Source: Chiua virens
Taxonomy: Eukaryota > Basidiomycota > Agaricomycetes > Boletales > Boletaceae
Length of the DNA: 64,000 nucleotides
Direction: 5' to 3'
Assembly: GCA_019787685.1 (NCBI GenBank)
Contig: JAHNUO010000013.1
Location: forward strand, 248,001 to 312,000
Part shown: positions 11,946 through 23,270 of the stretch, piece by piece
How the letters are laid out: every line of letters starts with the position of its first letter
Position numbering within the stretch: position 1 is the first letter of the stretch
Program-made: the position numbers and the translations under genes
Notes under the pieces: generated by a model
The model's input: the letters and a program-made list of their open reading frames with translations, nothing else
Told to the model about the DNA's origin: nothing
Database searches by the model: none

Positions 11946-13050
11946 ATGCTGATTGTCAGTCCCGACTCGTCCTGCGACGTGTGTATGGAGAGCTATACGA
12001 ATGCGATACGCATTCCCCATGCCATCCCCTGCGGTCATACCTTTTGTTGGGTGTAAGTCTGTCTACCATCAATCCATCAATGACAGCGGGGTGAGAAGCA
12101 ATGCTAGGTGTCTCAACCTAATGGGACCTCAATGTCCCCTCTGTCGCGCCAGCTTCTCAGTCGCAGGACGTCCGGAAGCTACACGTGGTCCGTGATTCAG
12201 CTGATCCAAATTCGGATTCGACGACGAGCACAACAAGCACCTCTGCAAATCGATGGTCAAGTTCAGCATTTTCTGGACGATATTGCAAACGTTGTCCTCG
12301 TCAGGCCTCCAGTCCGCTTTGTTGGAAGCACGGGAAACGTTGCTGCAGCTACTGCAGTTCGCTTTCACAGTGGCTGAAACTCTGCATCGCTTGGCGATAC
12401 AAGACGTCGGCGAGCAGAGAAACGACTATACTCTCCGTTTGGAGAATATCACTCTGAAACGGTCAGTGACGTTGTTCTGCTGCGATGTCATTGATAGTTG
12501 CCTGATTCGCAATGACGCTACACTACTTTCCCTTTAGCAAAGTAAGTTGGTTGATTGGCACTATAATCTGTGCACCCTTTGACCTACGAAAATAGCTCGA
12601 ATCAAATAGACAAAGCTTCGTGTCCTTGCGTGATGAAATCGATCGGTTGCGCTGGATGATCCGATCAGAGATCCAGGGAGAGACGACTCGGAGTTCTGTT
12701 GCTACAGCGCCTTTCTCTGTGACGGGTATGGCGGCGATTTTTGGTAGAGGCATATTTCAATCGTACGTCTCCGCTGAAAAGTAAGCCATACGTTAATGCT
12801 GAGTCACAGCGATAGAGATCCATTCTTCCGCTTTGATGTCATATTGGCCTCTGCATTGGCCTTTGCCACTGTCGGTCTTTGCATTATGGTTATGTTCACA
12901 TACCGCTTTCATAATTCTCAGGTCGGACGAGACATGGGACAGGTTCAAGTTGGTGAGGAGTCCTCTCCCTTGTCGTCCTCAGCTTTCGGAAACTTGGGAC
13001 TGACACTCGGACAGAACTCTGCTTCAAAAATTCGTCGTGCGTTATGCTGA
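11946..13050 (+). CDS. RING, coiled-coil, tail-membrane protein (putative E3 ligase)
   Basis: Putative membrane-anchored E3 ubiquitin ligase. The RING is CDVC, IPCGHTFCWVC, then CPLC; the WVC cysteine is formed when the first intron (donor GTAAGT at about 12053) is removed. A long helical region follows (ALLEARETLLQLLQF, LHRLAIQDVGEQRNDYTLRL, then LESNRQSFVSLRDEIDRLRW). The last exon has one membrane segment (ILASALAFATVGLCIMVMF) and a short tail ending IRRALC at TGA 13048-13050. Frame joining needs +1 corrections at 12159-12160 (TCAGTCG), 12241-12242 (ACCTCTG) and 12282-12283 (ATTG), plus a 4-nt microexon at 12538-12541. The first two corrections parse as synonymous doubled wobble bases. The substrate is unknown. 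Confidence 0.65.
12538..12541 (+). other. candidate 4-nt microexon of the RING gene
   Basis: CAAA, preceded by CCCTTTAG and followed by GTAAGT. The upstream exon ends in phase 2 (CTG AAA CG, donor GTCAGT) and the downstream exon begins in phase 0 (CTC GAA TCA, acceptor AAATAG). Only insertion of four bases gives K-R-K-L-E-S in frame. Confidence 0.5.
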
Positions 13051-13382
13051 ATGTGACGAATGGGACAAGGCTTACTATCTCATGATGTTTGGCACTGTAA
13101 ACCACCCCAATTTTAAGCCTATGTCTGTCCCAGTGCAAATGTACTGTCCAAGTTGGTGGTGGGGATTCCTGGTCCTTGGAAACATATTTACGTAGATGAA
13201 GCTAGTAGCATCACAGCCGATCACGAAGTACTGAAATACAGACCAGTTGATCTGCAGATCACATATGTGATGTCGTCATGGCGGCGGTTGGCTTTGCTTT
13301 TTCTACATACGCATACCGCTTTCGTGGCTGTCCGATCGATTGTAAAATAATAAAGCTTTGGGTTGCGTAGCAGACTACATAA

Positions 13383-13436
13383 CCCCAAAAATCTTTTGAC
13401 GCGCTTGGTCACAGACTGTAGCCAAAAGATTTGGGG
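13383..13436. repeat. imperfect hairpin between convergent genes
   Basis: The left arm CCCCAAAAATCTTTTG pairs with the right arm CAAAAGATTTGGGG around a loop of about 24 nt, with a two-A bulge. It lies in the 3' intergenic space between the RING gene (+) and the questin-oxidase-like gene (-). It may be a 3'-end structure or the relic of a small foldback element. Confidence 0.5.
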
Positions 13437-13522
13437 ATGCATTCGATGGCAGACGATGCGAAGGCTGCAAGTACTGGTTCAAAAATTGAGTGGTGGCTAG
13501 ACGTACATTTGTATAATACATT

Positions 13523-15278
13523 TCAAATAGATATACAACTGCTCAAGTATAAAACCCCTCGAAACCGAACTGGACGGGGTTCCTTTCCCTCGCGTACCCA
13601 GCCAACATAATCTGCCGTCAACAAGGCGGCCCTCAGGAAGAGAGATCCATCCAGCAATTCTGCATCCGCCAATTCGGTTCCCTTGAAATACCCGGCGGGA
13701 CGTGTCCCGTAGAGTGTGTCAAAGTGGGCAAAGGCTCGCTGGATTTTGATCAAGTGGTCGATGGGGTGTGTAATCGCCGATTGCAAGATCGGCAAGAAGG
13801 GATTTGGGGATTGGGGTTGTTTCGGTGGTGAGAGGTGTCCTCGCGGCGGGTGTTACGGTGATCGAGGGCTCCAAAGATGTGGTCGTCATAAAGGACTTGA
13901 TATTCAATGCTGGTCGACCGCGTATGACCCACCATGTGAGAACCGTATGGAGGTAACCACGTAAGAGAAGAACTTGAGATCGTGGCTCGAGATAGGCAAC
14001 GAGCGAAGGGAGGAAGAGGCTCGAAGTTACCAGGTGCATCCTGCCCCGCACTATTATGCGTCAGTCAACTATTCATCAGCACAATCCATGAAATGTCACA
14101 TACAGGAAGAACTCGGACAGGAAGCCATTGGGGGTCAAACCTCCAGGTCCGTAAAGTAAGGTACTCAACCAGACAAGCTCCTCCATTTTACGTTCGACCT
14201 CATCTGGCTGGTCCAGGACCGATGGTCCATTTCTCGGCATACTCCCAGACCATGGGCGAAAATTCGTCGAATATATCTATAAACTGGTTGATGAAGTCTG
14301 TGGGGGTCTTGCTTTTGAATCGCTCATCTTTTAGTATACGTGCTACAATGTCGAATGCGTGTACGCTGCCTGTCTTGGACACAAGAGGAATATTGGCAGG
14401 AGCAGCTGTGTCATCCAACGCGAGGGAAGAGATGCGGCTTGCAACGTCTTCCTCGATACCCGACCCAGGTGAATACGGTGTAAAGAGAGAAGGGGGGATA
14501 GTCCCTCGACCAGCACGCACTTCATGGACCGCCGTTAGCGCGAGACCTAGAAAAATAGATTAGGGGTTATCGCCTGCATATTTGTCACTTCATGCACCTT
14601 CGACGACCATTCCCTTCAAACCAAACTCAAGTCCGTATCCAACGTGGATCAAAGCATGCACCAGGTTCGAAAAGAAGCGTGCCAACATTTCAGGTTGGGC
14701 ATTCGCGTCTCTTCCTTTCTGATGATTGTATTTCTCGGAAAAGATGAACACCTCCAGGGTATTCCTCACACCCTTTTCAGCGATCTGCTGGGTGAAGAAG
14801 GTGACATAGCCTTGATAGAAGCTTGTGCGTGCGTTTGAATAAAGTGATCTGATTCGGAGTACGCTGACTTACTTTTCATCCCCTAAGTGCTCAATGAAGT
14901 TCTCTTCGGTGATGGATTCAGGCGACTCGAACGCGGGGCGCTGCATCTCGCTATCACGCTTATAGTAGTCCTTGATGATCGCCGCAGATCCGCCTAAAGC
15001 ATAGATTGCGAATTGCGCGATGCGTGATGTGGCTGCCAGTATTGCGTCAACATCAGTTTTCGAGAGCAAAAAAGACACACAAACTTGTGGAAATGTATGT
15101 GGTTCCAGTAAACATGATGGTGCGCATGGTTATCTTTAAGCACTTCTTGAAGAACGGCGACTGACTCCAGGTTTGCACCCGGCACCCTTTGGGGAGAGAG
15201 CCGCGAGGGAGGAAGGGATGGTGCGGTGAAGAGTTCGTCGAGTGTCTGCTGCGTGACAATTGTACCGTTGGACGACAT
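13523..15278 (-). CDS. questin oxidase-like protein (DUF4243)
   Basis: Member of the questin oxidase-like/AflY family, which carries out Baeyer-Villiger-type ring opening in some fungal polyketide routes; the substrate here is unknown. The start is ATG 15278 (MSSNGTIVTQQ). Exons read YWNHIHFH, then TSRIAQFAIYALGGSAAIIK, then FFTQQIAEKG and LVHALIHVGYGLEFGLKG, then LALTAVHEV, then FLMHLVTSSLFLPSLVAYLE (acceptor GGGGCAG). The C-terminus carries PILQSAITHPIDHLIKIQRA and ADYVGWVREG. Two +1 breaks occur: 14208-14209 (CCAGCCA, Pro CCA/CCG doubled) and about 13805-13806 (CCCA before AATCCC, Pro CCC/CCA). The stop may be 13523 as written, or 13543 if one G of a GGGG run is extra. No polyketide synthase lies nearby. 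Confidence 0.75.
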
Positions 15279-16244
15279 GATGTCCAATGCTACAAAGGAT
15301 GGAGTTCCTCTCCATATTTATAGAGGAAGAGCCGCCTATCCTGAACTGCCTCAAGAACTTGAATAGCATCAAAGCCGCGTCACGCGTCCGCGAACCCCGT
15401 GCGGGTTCAGGCCAAGTCCTGATTCAATAACCAGGGACATCAAACTTTAAGGTCATATAAGGGAAGCTGCTGACTGAGAGCAAGAAGCTTCGTGGAAGCG
15501 CCGTGGGGAGACGATGAGGCGTACCGACGGCAGTAGGAATTGAATCAGCCTCCTGTTGTGTTTATTGCATGGCCCGGTGGGATGGATCGTGCGAACATGA
15601 GGGTGCTGACAAAATTGCATTACATCTTTGCCCGATGTTCGTTCCTGAGGCCTGAAGCTTCTAGTTGTGGGATTCTTGACAATGCCGCAACAAGTAGGTG
15701 CTCCCCGAATCTGGCGACGACATAAACTGCAATTGTAAGCTGCCAAGGAAACGATCAGATTTCCGGAGGCGATACGGCGTCAGCTGTCCTTGAACCACTG
15801 CCGCCTGCGCTTTTTTCAACCTAGTCGATGAAGACCACACGTGGAAGATGACATATGACGATTCGGATCTAACCAGGCGTGGGCATCGTCAGATGAAGAA
15901 CTCAACAGGTCGTCCGTGTTTCTCTACAAGCGAGGTGATCCGAATTGCCTTGCAATTTGAGGGTATCATATCATAGGACGGACTCACCGTCACTGACTCG
16001 GAGTCAACCTTCAACACGTATACTATATGTATCGAGTGATTCGAGCCTTGACGGTATCATAATGAAAGAAATGAGCTGAATGTCTCTCTAACGTTCGATG
16101 ATCATAATGAGCGATGTCATGGTGCGCACGTACTGCGTGTCCAAGATTGCGGATGTGCGTTCAGCAGTCACAGGCGCATTGTAGCGTCGACTGCGTGGGT
16201 CGTGGAAAAAGGTGTCTGGAACAGTTCACACCGCGAATGTCGCG
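15279..16244. other. intergenic, no supported gene
   Basis: Upstream region of the questin-oxidase-like gene and of the membrane/glycosyltransferase-like gene. Only short overlapping frames; nothing assignable. Confidence 0.5.
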
Positions 16245-17952
16245 AAGCTATGGCAGTGGGAGGACGTCTCAGGTTCGAGGGCGGCCCCGGCCTGAATTAT
16301 CTACCACCAATACCGTCTTCGCGTGCTCCATACTTCTTCCTCTTGTCCTCCATCTCATCAACCCGCTTTTCCGACCCCCCGAGTTCGCTCCGCCGCAAGT
16401 GATTTATGCAAAGGACCTTGCCTCGTTCCTACTCGCACCATGGACGTTCCCGAGCACCACGTTTCGCGGGTTTTCGCGTTTGCTGCAATCTGCCCTGCTT
16501 CTCCGTCTCCCGAAAGGCACCTTCTTTCCTTGCTATCTTCTGTGGATCGCGATTGCGTTAGTCCGGACGCTGATCGGCTTTGTGTTGTCACGTAGCGTAG
16601 GCTGGACCTACCCACGCTTGTTCAACCACTGGGCACTTTACGAATCGAGTGGTGGACTTGGACCTCCTCTCGTGACCTATTTCCTTGTTTCTGGAGTGCG
16701 TCCAGATCTCAGTCCTTGCTCACACTCCTTAGAGGGCATAAATGGGAGGTGACAGAATCCCTCGCTTTGCTGGGCGTATGTGCCTTTCTTGCTGTAGTCG
16801 ATCACGCTCCATGGACATACGGTGTGGCCGTCATGCTCGCCATACTCGTCATCGTCTTCCGCACCCTTTTTTTCACCTACTCGCCCGAGTCACCCTACGG
16901 GCACATTCATACCGGCTCAGATGCCCACCCAGTTTCCTCAAAAACGTTTCCGCACGGACATCCAGATAGCCCTCCTGCTGCTCGTTCTCATTCCGCTACC
17001 CGACCTCGTATCGTCATTTCTAACAAGGCCAGAAACCCTCCAGATGTCCTCTCTATCCGAGGACTGGCGCGCCGTTCCTTGAGATCGTCCTCCTCTCCTA
17101 CCCCAGACCCAACGACACCCCTTCGTCTCCGGACCACCCCTCGATCCTCTCCCAGACAATCGCTTCGTACCTGCCCTACGTCTCTTCCTCCACCACACTC
17201 TCCGTTTTCACACATGCCCAGCCATCCAGCCATCCCTCCTTCACCGACGCCCAACAACGCTACACAGACTCACCCATCATGTTTTACGCGGATCAAGATA
17301 CCCATCCTGACGCGTCTCAAGGCCAATACCTCCACCTCGCAGAAGTGTTCAGATGGCTCGTGAAAAGAGACGGGGCTCGCGCCGAGTGGGTGATGCTCGT
17401 CGAAGACGATTTCCCCGTGTGCGGCGAATGGGGATGGCAGGGAATCGTACGCGTCATGCACGCGCTCAAGCAGGGACACGACACGCCCTCCCCGGAAACC
17501 ACCAAGGTGTGGGGCGGGTTCGTAGGTACCGGCGGGAGGTGCGTCTGTCACTCTTCTTGGGTCGAGTTTAGGATCTCATCCCTTGACTGGACAGCGGTTT
17601 GATCGTGCACCGTGCGCTTCTCCCGATCCTCGCGCAGACGCTTCGCATGCACGCCCTCACCCGTTCTCCATTCTCGGCGTTCGTGGCACGTCGTCCACCA
17701 GATGTCATCATCCAAGACTGTCTTCTTGGCATCGATCCGCTATGCCCTGCTGCACCGTCCTCTCGAGACGCGATGGATCGGGTGTGGATCCCTAGGTCGC
17801 CAACTATGGTGATCGCCTCGCGTCTCGTCATGGACCACATCGGCGGAAGTGCGAGCACTGCGAAGGGGAGGGTATATGATCCGGACAAGTGGAGGTGCGG
17901 GTGGCGGCATCCATTTCATGGTCGTCCGGAGGTTGCTGTAGTGCCCGTCTGA
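16245..17952 (+). CDS. membrane protein with glycosyltransferase-like VEDD domain
   Basis: The C-terminal half (from about 16921) looks like a membrane-anchored glycosyltransferase: membrane segment IQIALLLLVLIPLPDLVSSF, then EIVLLSYPRPND, YLHLAEVFRW, the acidic motif WVMLVEDDFPVC (candidate metal/nucleotide-sugar site), GGFVGTGG, and after an intron SGLIVHRALLPIL, VIIQDCLLG, DKWRCGWRHPFHGRPE, ending at TGA 17950-17952. Upstream, 16245-16900 encodes further hydrophobic stretches (LLWIAIALVRTLIGFVL, LALLGVCAFLAVV), apparently the N-terminal multi-pass part of the same protein. Joining needs +1 corrections at 16901-16902 (GGGC, Gly) and 17076-17077 (GTTC, Val) and an unresolved shift near 16700. 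It could instead be two genes; the start is uncertain. I do not recognise the exact family. Confidence 0.5.
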
Positions 17953-18080
17953 TCTATGCTCGAGATAGTTGCTCGGATATTGCATACATTTATGTTGCTG
18001 CTCGTCGCTTACTTCCGTACTGTACACAGTCTAGCCTGATACAATTCTAGTCAAACTCTCCTGCATTGTGCAAGCTTCAT

Positions 18081-21053
18081 TTACCCCCAGTAGTTGTCTC
18101 CATAGTCAACAAACAGTTCCTCTCCTTCCTTGACTTTTTTTGCTAGACAATGTTCCAGCACATATAGAGGGAAAATTCTATTGACACTCACTTGTGAAAA
18201 ATCCAATCTGGTGCTCCCCGTTGACAAGCTTGTCTGTTCACAAGCACATGAAGCATCCTATCAAAGTAGAGGGTATAAAAAGACATACAGACTGCATCTA
18301 CATTAGCTTCTTCCCTTGTCATATGGTTTAAAAACCTGGTGCTGTTCCCAAGATAAGCAGCATTGAAGGTAGGTAAAGTGTGAGAATGATTTCTGTCTGG
18401 GGGAATATCAAACAGGTAGTTGAGTGAGACATGCTTGGCAAGGTCACTATGGAGACAATAATGGTTAATTGAAATTTGATTAGATGATAATATGAGAGTT
18501 CACATCAGTTGGTCAGTAGCCTTATGACTCAATATATGGCCAGCATAGGCTACCAGAATCAATATCAGATGCAGTATGTGATGCAGATAATACTTACTAC
18601 CAATATATGCACCTTTATCCATAGCTTGACATGCAAAGGCACCCAAGCCATATGTACCACACTTGATCTCAATTGGCTATCCATGCAATTAGTACAATCA
18701 GCTTGAAGTTAGATCATCTGCTGTACCTTACTGGCTAACCGTTGCATCCTAGTATTGAGGCATGGTTTCCCAAGAGAACCTATATATGTAAATTCATCAT
18801 TATTAGTTGCATTTTTTTGCCATCCTTCATTCTTACCTCTATGGATCTGCAATCAGTATTGAAGATTACCAATTATTTTCAAGACTTACCCAGCATCACA
18901 TTTAAAGCATATACCTGGAATGCATTCTCTTCCATTCTTTGCACAATCACATCGGGGAGGTGCACATTTTCTATTTGTACAGTTGCAACCTTGCCATTGT
19001 CTGACACCTAAATGAATAAATGTATTCAACACATATAGATATGGTTATTGCAATCCAAAATAATGTGGATCCAAAGAGGACTCACATTTTGTTCCACATC
19101 TACATGTCAATTTACAATGCTGTTTCCCTACATAGCAAGGGCAATTGTTGCCAGTACATTCACCAGAATGAGAACAGGCATCCAGCCTAGGATATGCTCT
19201 ACTAAGGAATTAAAAGGAGTTAGTAGCACTTACAGTTCATAACATTGGATGGACCCCCCATCCACTGTATTCCTTCTTAGACTGAACTAATATGTAGTGA
19301 GATAACATAAACATACCAAACCTTAATACTTTTTTCTTCTTCTTTCGTGCTGGCCATCTGTTTTGCCTTCCTGAATCAAGACCAGTGAGTGGGTCACCAG
19401 ATAGATCATCTGTGAGGATTGTATGATCTGGGAAGACTTGTAATCTTTGTGCAAAGATCTGAATGATTTGAATGATATATAAGATCAACATGATCATAAA
19501 TATGACATACTTGTTTGCATGGTTTAAGGCATATTATTGCCAAATGACACGGAAACAGGTCTGGATCTATGTCAAGAATGGTTTCCAATGTATCCAAACT
19601 ATGAGATTTTGCAGGAGAAGGGGGTAGAGTTTCCTGATAGACGTCAAAACGATGACCATGGGGTCAAGTCTAACAAGCTGCTACTTACCACGAACATATC
19701 AAAATCTTGTATGAGCCTGAAGCAATCAGGACCACATGGCTCGCCCTCGGACAATATCATCTCCTTTCCTGTCTTTTGCGGTTTCTTACAAGGAATATAC
19801 GTGCCGACATGGATACTGATAGGCTTTCCTTCCTCATCATCGGCGTCACGGTTGCGGTCGACATTGGTGCCTTCCAACATTATTCAGAAATATGTGCCAA
19901 GGTTAATGAAAACGATGACATTCGCTTACCGTGGGATGGGCAAACCGCGTGTAAGCAGTTTAAATTTGGACAAAAAACAGCCAAGTTAGACATTAATCTC
20001 TGTCTAAGATCATGGGGATCAGGCGTGTACGCAGAAGGAAGTGATTTCTCTCCCATCTTGTCAAATATAAAGGCACCGAACCAATGAAGCCGATCTCTAG
20101 CCCGGGGAAATGTCATGAATGACGCGAAGCGATTGAAGTGAGGATACGTGACTGACCTTTGGAGCTGGTCCCATAATAACCCCGTATTGTGCCCATGGCG
20201 AAACTCTTTGAATATTTCCATGCGGTCGATATCTCGAGGTACTTCAATGTCATGCACCGCATGTAACCTCCGGATGGCCTCCATCTGGATCAATTCCACT
20301 AACACGCCCGGAAGTTGATTACCCAGCCATGACACTACGCCAAGGCGACTCACCATCGGGATCGATCGAAATTGCCCATTCCAATTCCTCAAAATTGGCT
20401 TGGTATGCTTGAGCAGAAAATTGCGCGTCGTCCGCATACGGCAAGAAGGGGAGGGTATGCTCGAGCTCGTGGCGGAAGACGACGTTCCTGGAAACGGGTG
20501 GGCACGATTCGTAGAGTGGGTGAGGCGGGTACGCGTCGATGGTGATGACGGGTATCGATACGTCCTGCATCGTCGTTGCGTGCTTGAGCCCACTGGTCTT
20601 CCCGCCCGTGTGCCACTGGACGCCGTGGCCGCGGCCACCGGAGGTGAACGAGGTTATGTGCATCGTCACTGTGTCCGTCCCAGACACGGGCTTTTGTAAC
20701 GCCGCGGCCTCCGTCGCGTGGTCGTGCGGGTCGAGGAGACGCATCACCATCGCGCGCGCGACGGGCGACACTTTGTCTCTGGGAAGTTCGAGGCTCCACT
20801 GCTTGAAGGCGTTGAGCGTTGCTGTGCAGTAGCTGGGTTCCCAGTCGTAGAACTCGTCCCAGACTTCTTGATAGACTTTGCATCCGAGTGCTTTGAGGTC
20901 GGAGAGGGAGCGGGAAGTGGGCTCGGAGGAACGTGACGAGGCTGGGCGGGGTGTCGGCGACGGGGGATCGTCGAAACGCGCAGAAAGGGCATTGGATGTT
21001 GGGAAGGTAGGGGAGTTGGGTTCGGTGCGATCGATGTAAGAAAAGAGATCCAT
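18081..21053 (-). CDS. EZH2: PRC2 catalytic subunit, EZH2/KMT6-type H3K27 methyltransferase
   Basis: Enhancer-of-zeste homologue: histone H3 lysine-27 methyltransferase of Polycomb repressive complex 2, nuclear. Starts at ATG 21053 (MDLFSYIDRTEPNSP). Later exons carry LNCLHAVCPSHG, EGEPCGPDCFRLI, a basic linker PARKKKKKVLR, and the Cys-rich CXC region (ACSHSGECTGNNCPCYVG, LTCRCGTKC, GCNCTNRKCAPPRCDCAKNG, GICFKCDAG). The SET domain is spread over small exons: IEIKCGTYGLGAFACQA, YLGNSTRFLNHMTREEAN, YKLVNGEHQIGFFT, VKEGEELFVDYGDNYWG, stop TAA at 18081-18083. I could join every SET exon in frame with consensus splice sites, so the domain looks intact. The 3' two thirds (about 18.1-19.9 kb) is visibly richer in A+T than the neighbours. 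Confidence 0.85.
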
Positions 21054-21315
21054 TGATGACAGGGAATCAAGGGAAATTATGGAATACTTGTTAGGGTATA
21101 TGGACCCAAGCTGAGAGCCCCTGAGCAGTACAACGAGTGGGCGATATGCCAGTGGTTTTCCTACAGTGATGGTGGCGTGGCACAAGATGAAGATTGGCCG
21201 GGTGGCCCCGATGTAGAAATAAAGAACACCCTCCTAGCGTACTTACTCCGTTCAAGTTCCAAAGGGCATGTTTCATTATGACAGCGGAAGCAAAAGTTGG
21301 CTCCTTCTGCATTAG

Positions 21316-22955
21316 GCGTGTCGATTATGTGGTATCTACATTGCCGCTGGCAAGGTCGCTCACCTCGTCCCACTCCTTCTCTTTCGGGGGCCCGGATACC
21401 ACATGCCCACCACCCTTCCCAAACTGACCGTCCCTCATTTCCCTGACCCTCTTGATGCCCGAATAGGTATCCTTTTCCTTGGGCGCCTTCTTCTCGCCCA
21501 CCCACCCCCGGATCCACGCCCGCAAGGCACCATATTCTGTTCTTGGAGGTCCATCGCCATCGGAAACGCCCGTCGCACCACGTCCCCATCCTAGCCACCC
21601 ATCCTCAAAGACCGGCCCCCGCAACCCAACTTCCATCCAGAACACGAGCGCAACCGAGAGGGTCTTCGTCTTTGGAAGACATCGAGTGCGCGCATCCACG
21701 TGAGGACCTGTTCGTCGCCGCCATCGGTTCCGGCTGGAAAGACTCTGGCTAGTTCTTGGAAGACGCTGTCACCGCCCTTGGCTCGTGCGCTCGTCACACT
21801 GCCTCCGACATGTCCAGACGCGTGTCGTAGCGCCGACGGTTTGCCCGGATCCCGACGACGGACGGAGTTGGTACTTGGAAGAGGGTATGAAGGCGAGCAG
21901 TAATGACATCGCGGAACAGGGTTGAACCACTCATTCTTGTCGCCACGGTGTTCTCGGGGAGTCGGGGGTGATCGGAAGGTGATTCCATCCTAGTGTCACT
22001 GTCCAAGTTTTCGGAAAGCTCAGCATTGTATGGATCATCGGCGCAGCGATCGGTCCACCCCGCCTTTTGAACAGCCGGTTGTCGACCTCATAGCTCCCTT
22101 CGAGCTCTCCGAGTCCATCTTTGACGCTTGTATCGCTGCCTTGAGTAATATGCGAAGCATTAGATTGGTGGGGGGAACAAAATATAGTGATGTCAAATGA
22201 GTCCAAATGTAGAAGACCGCATCTGGTCGATGAATGCGAAGGAGCGCAGTGAAGAGAACATGGATCGGATGAACTTTGAGGAAGGAAGAAGTCGAGGTTC
22301 GAGTAGGTGGTTTGAGTGTCGGACACGGTGACCTGTCGGGGGGCGAGACGCTGGTTTCCTCAATGTCCCTTTTGACGGCCTTATCGAGTAGGTGCAATGT
22401 CTCCTCGACAAGCCCACTCTGAACGAGTACATCGATACCCACACAGCGCCTTGCTATCGATCCTGACGTCGTTTTCTTCGTCCCCTTTGCCTCGTGCGTT
22501 GACTACCCCCCACGAACTCGTCCCATATCTTCTGTGCGTCCTCCAAAGCATTCCTCCACACCATGCCTTGCATCACCACGGTATAGGTCGCTCTAGTTGG
22601 CTTGTATGCGCTGGTTCCCTCCTTCGATGCCTTGAAATGCTCAAGCAAAGAGCTGCCGCGGTCATGAGCTCCTGCCTTGCATCACGGCGGGTGGCAGGTG
22701 GCGACACTAGAGGAATCCGGCGTGACATGGCGAGATCAAGTTTGAGGAGGTGGTGAAAGTATCGGAATGCGAACTGACCGAATCGGAGAAGGTGGGTACA
22801 CATTAGTTTTGTGAGCTGTCCCTTGGACGTGTTCCTCAGTGCTTCCTTATGGTTGTACATGGAATGCGGTCCAATGGCGGATACGCGCTCAGCCAGGCTC
22901 CCGACTTTTCCTGTTTCTCGGCTTGCCCAAGATTGGAGGAACCACGACGGTTGCC
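21316..22955 (-). pseudogene. decayed partial duplicate of the PPR gene at 37-40 kb
   Basis: Closely matches 37167 to about 39137 in the same orientation, from the C-terminal end (CGATTATGTGGTATCTACATT in both) back to CGGCTTGC...GGAACCACGACGG. It lacks the 5' quarter of the gene and has several internal deletions, for example between the peptides MRALDVFP and GTDGGDEQ and around the sequence matching DDRQSAFRYFH. The remaining frames (such as 22035-22442 and 21325-21699) are disjoint, so no full protein is encoded. It sits between EZH2 and the 3' end of DUF3638 gene A, so only the PPR segment was copied. Confidence 0.75.
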
Positions 22956-23270
22956 CCGGAAAAGGGCGGTTCGGCTCCGTGAGAGGGTGACGTGACATGC
23001 GTCGACAGGCCTGTCACGGCATTTCCAATGCGTGTTCTGCCCTTCGCTTACCAGAAAGCAACATCGAGTTCGAGACTAACATGGCCGGTGCTTATATTAT
23101 GTACATAAAAGATAGATGACAACAGTTCCACATGGATCGATCATATATCCGGTATACTTTAGACGATCAGCTTTAGATAAGCAAAACCTTCAACAAGTCA
23201 TCTAGTAAGAGTTTCATTCACAGATCAACGAAAAAAAAAGACTTGTGCTTAGCCGTCTGATCTGAATCTT

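Larger units (their letters stand above)
10860..13190. repeat. tandem duplication carrying the two RING genes
   Basis: Unit 1 is about 10860-11720 and unit 2 about 11780-13190. Matching blocks start in the promoter (GTGTTTTGC, CACATGAGGTA), cover the RING exons, skip about 0.6 kb present only in unit 2, and resume at the intron with GTACGTCT and the membrane exon (GATAGAGAT). They continue past the stop (GACGAGTGGGACAAGGCT / GACGAATGGGACAAGGCT). Confidence 0.65.
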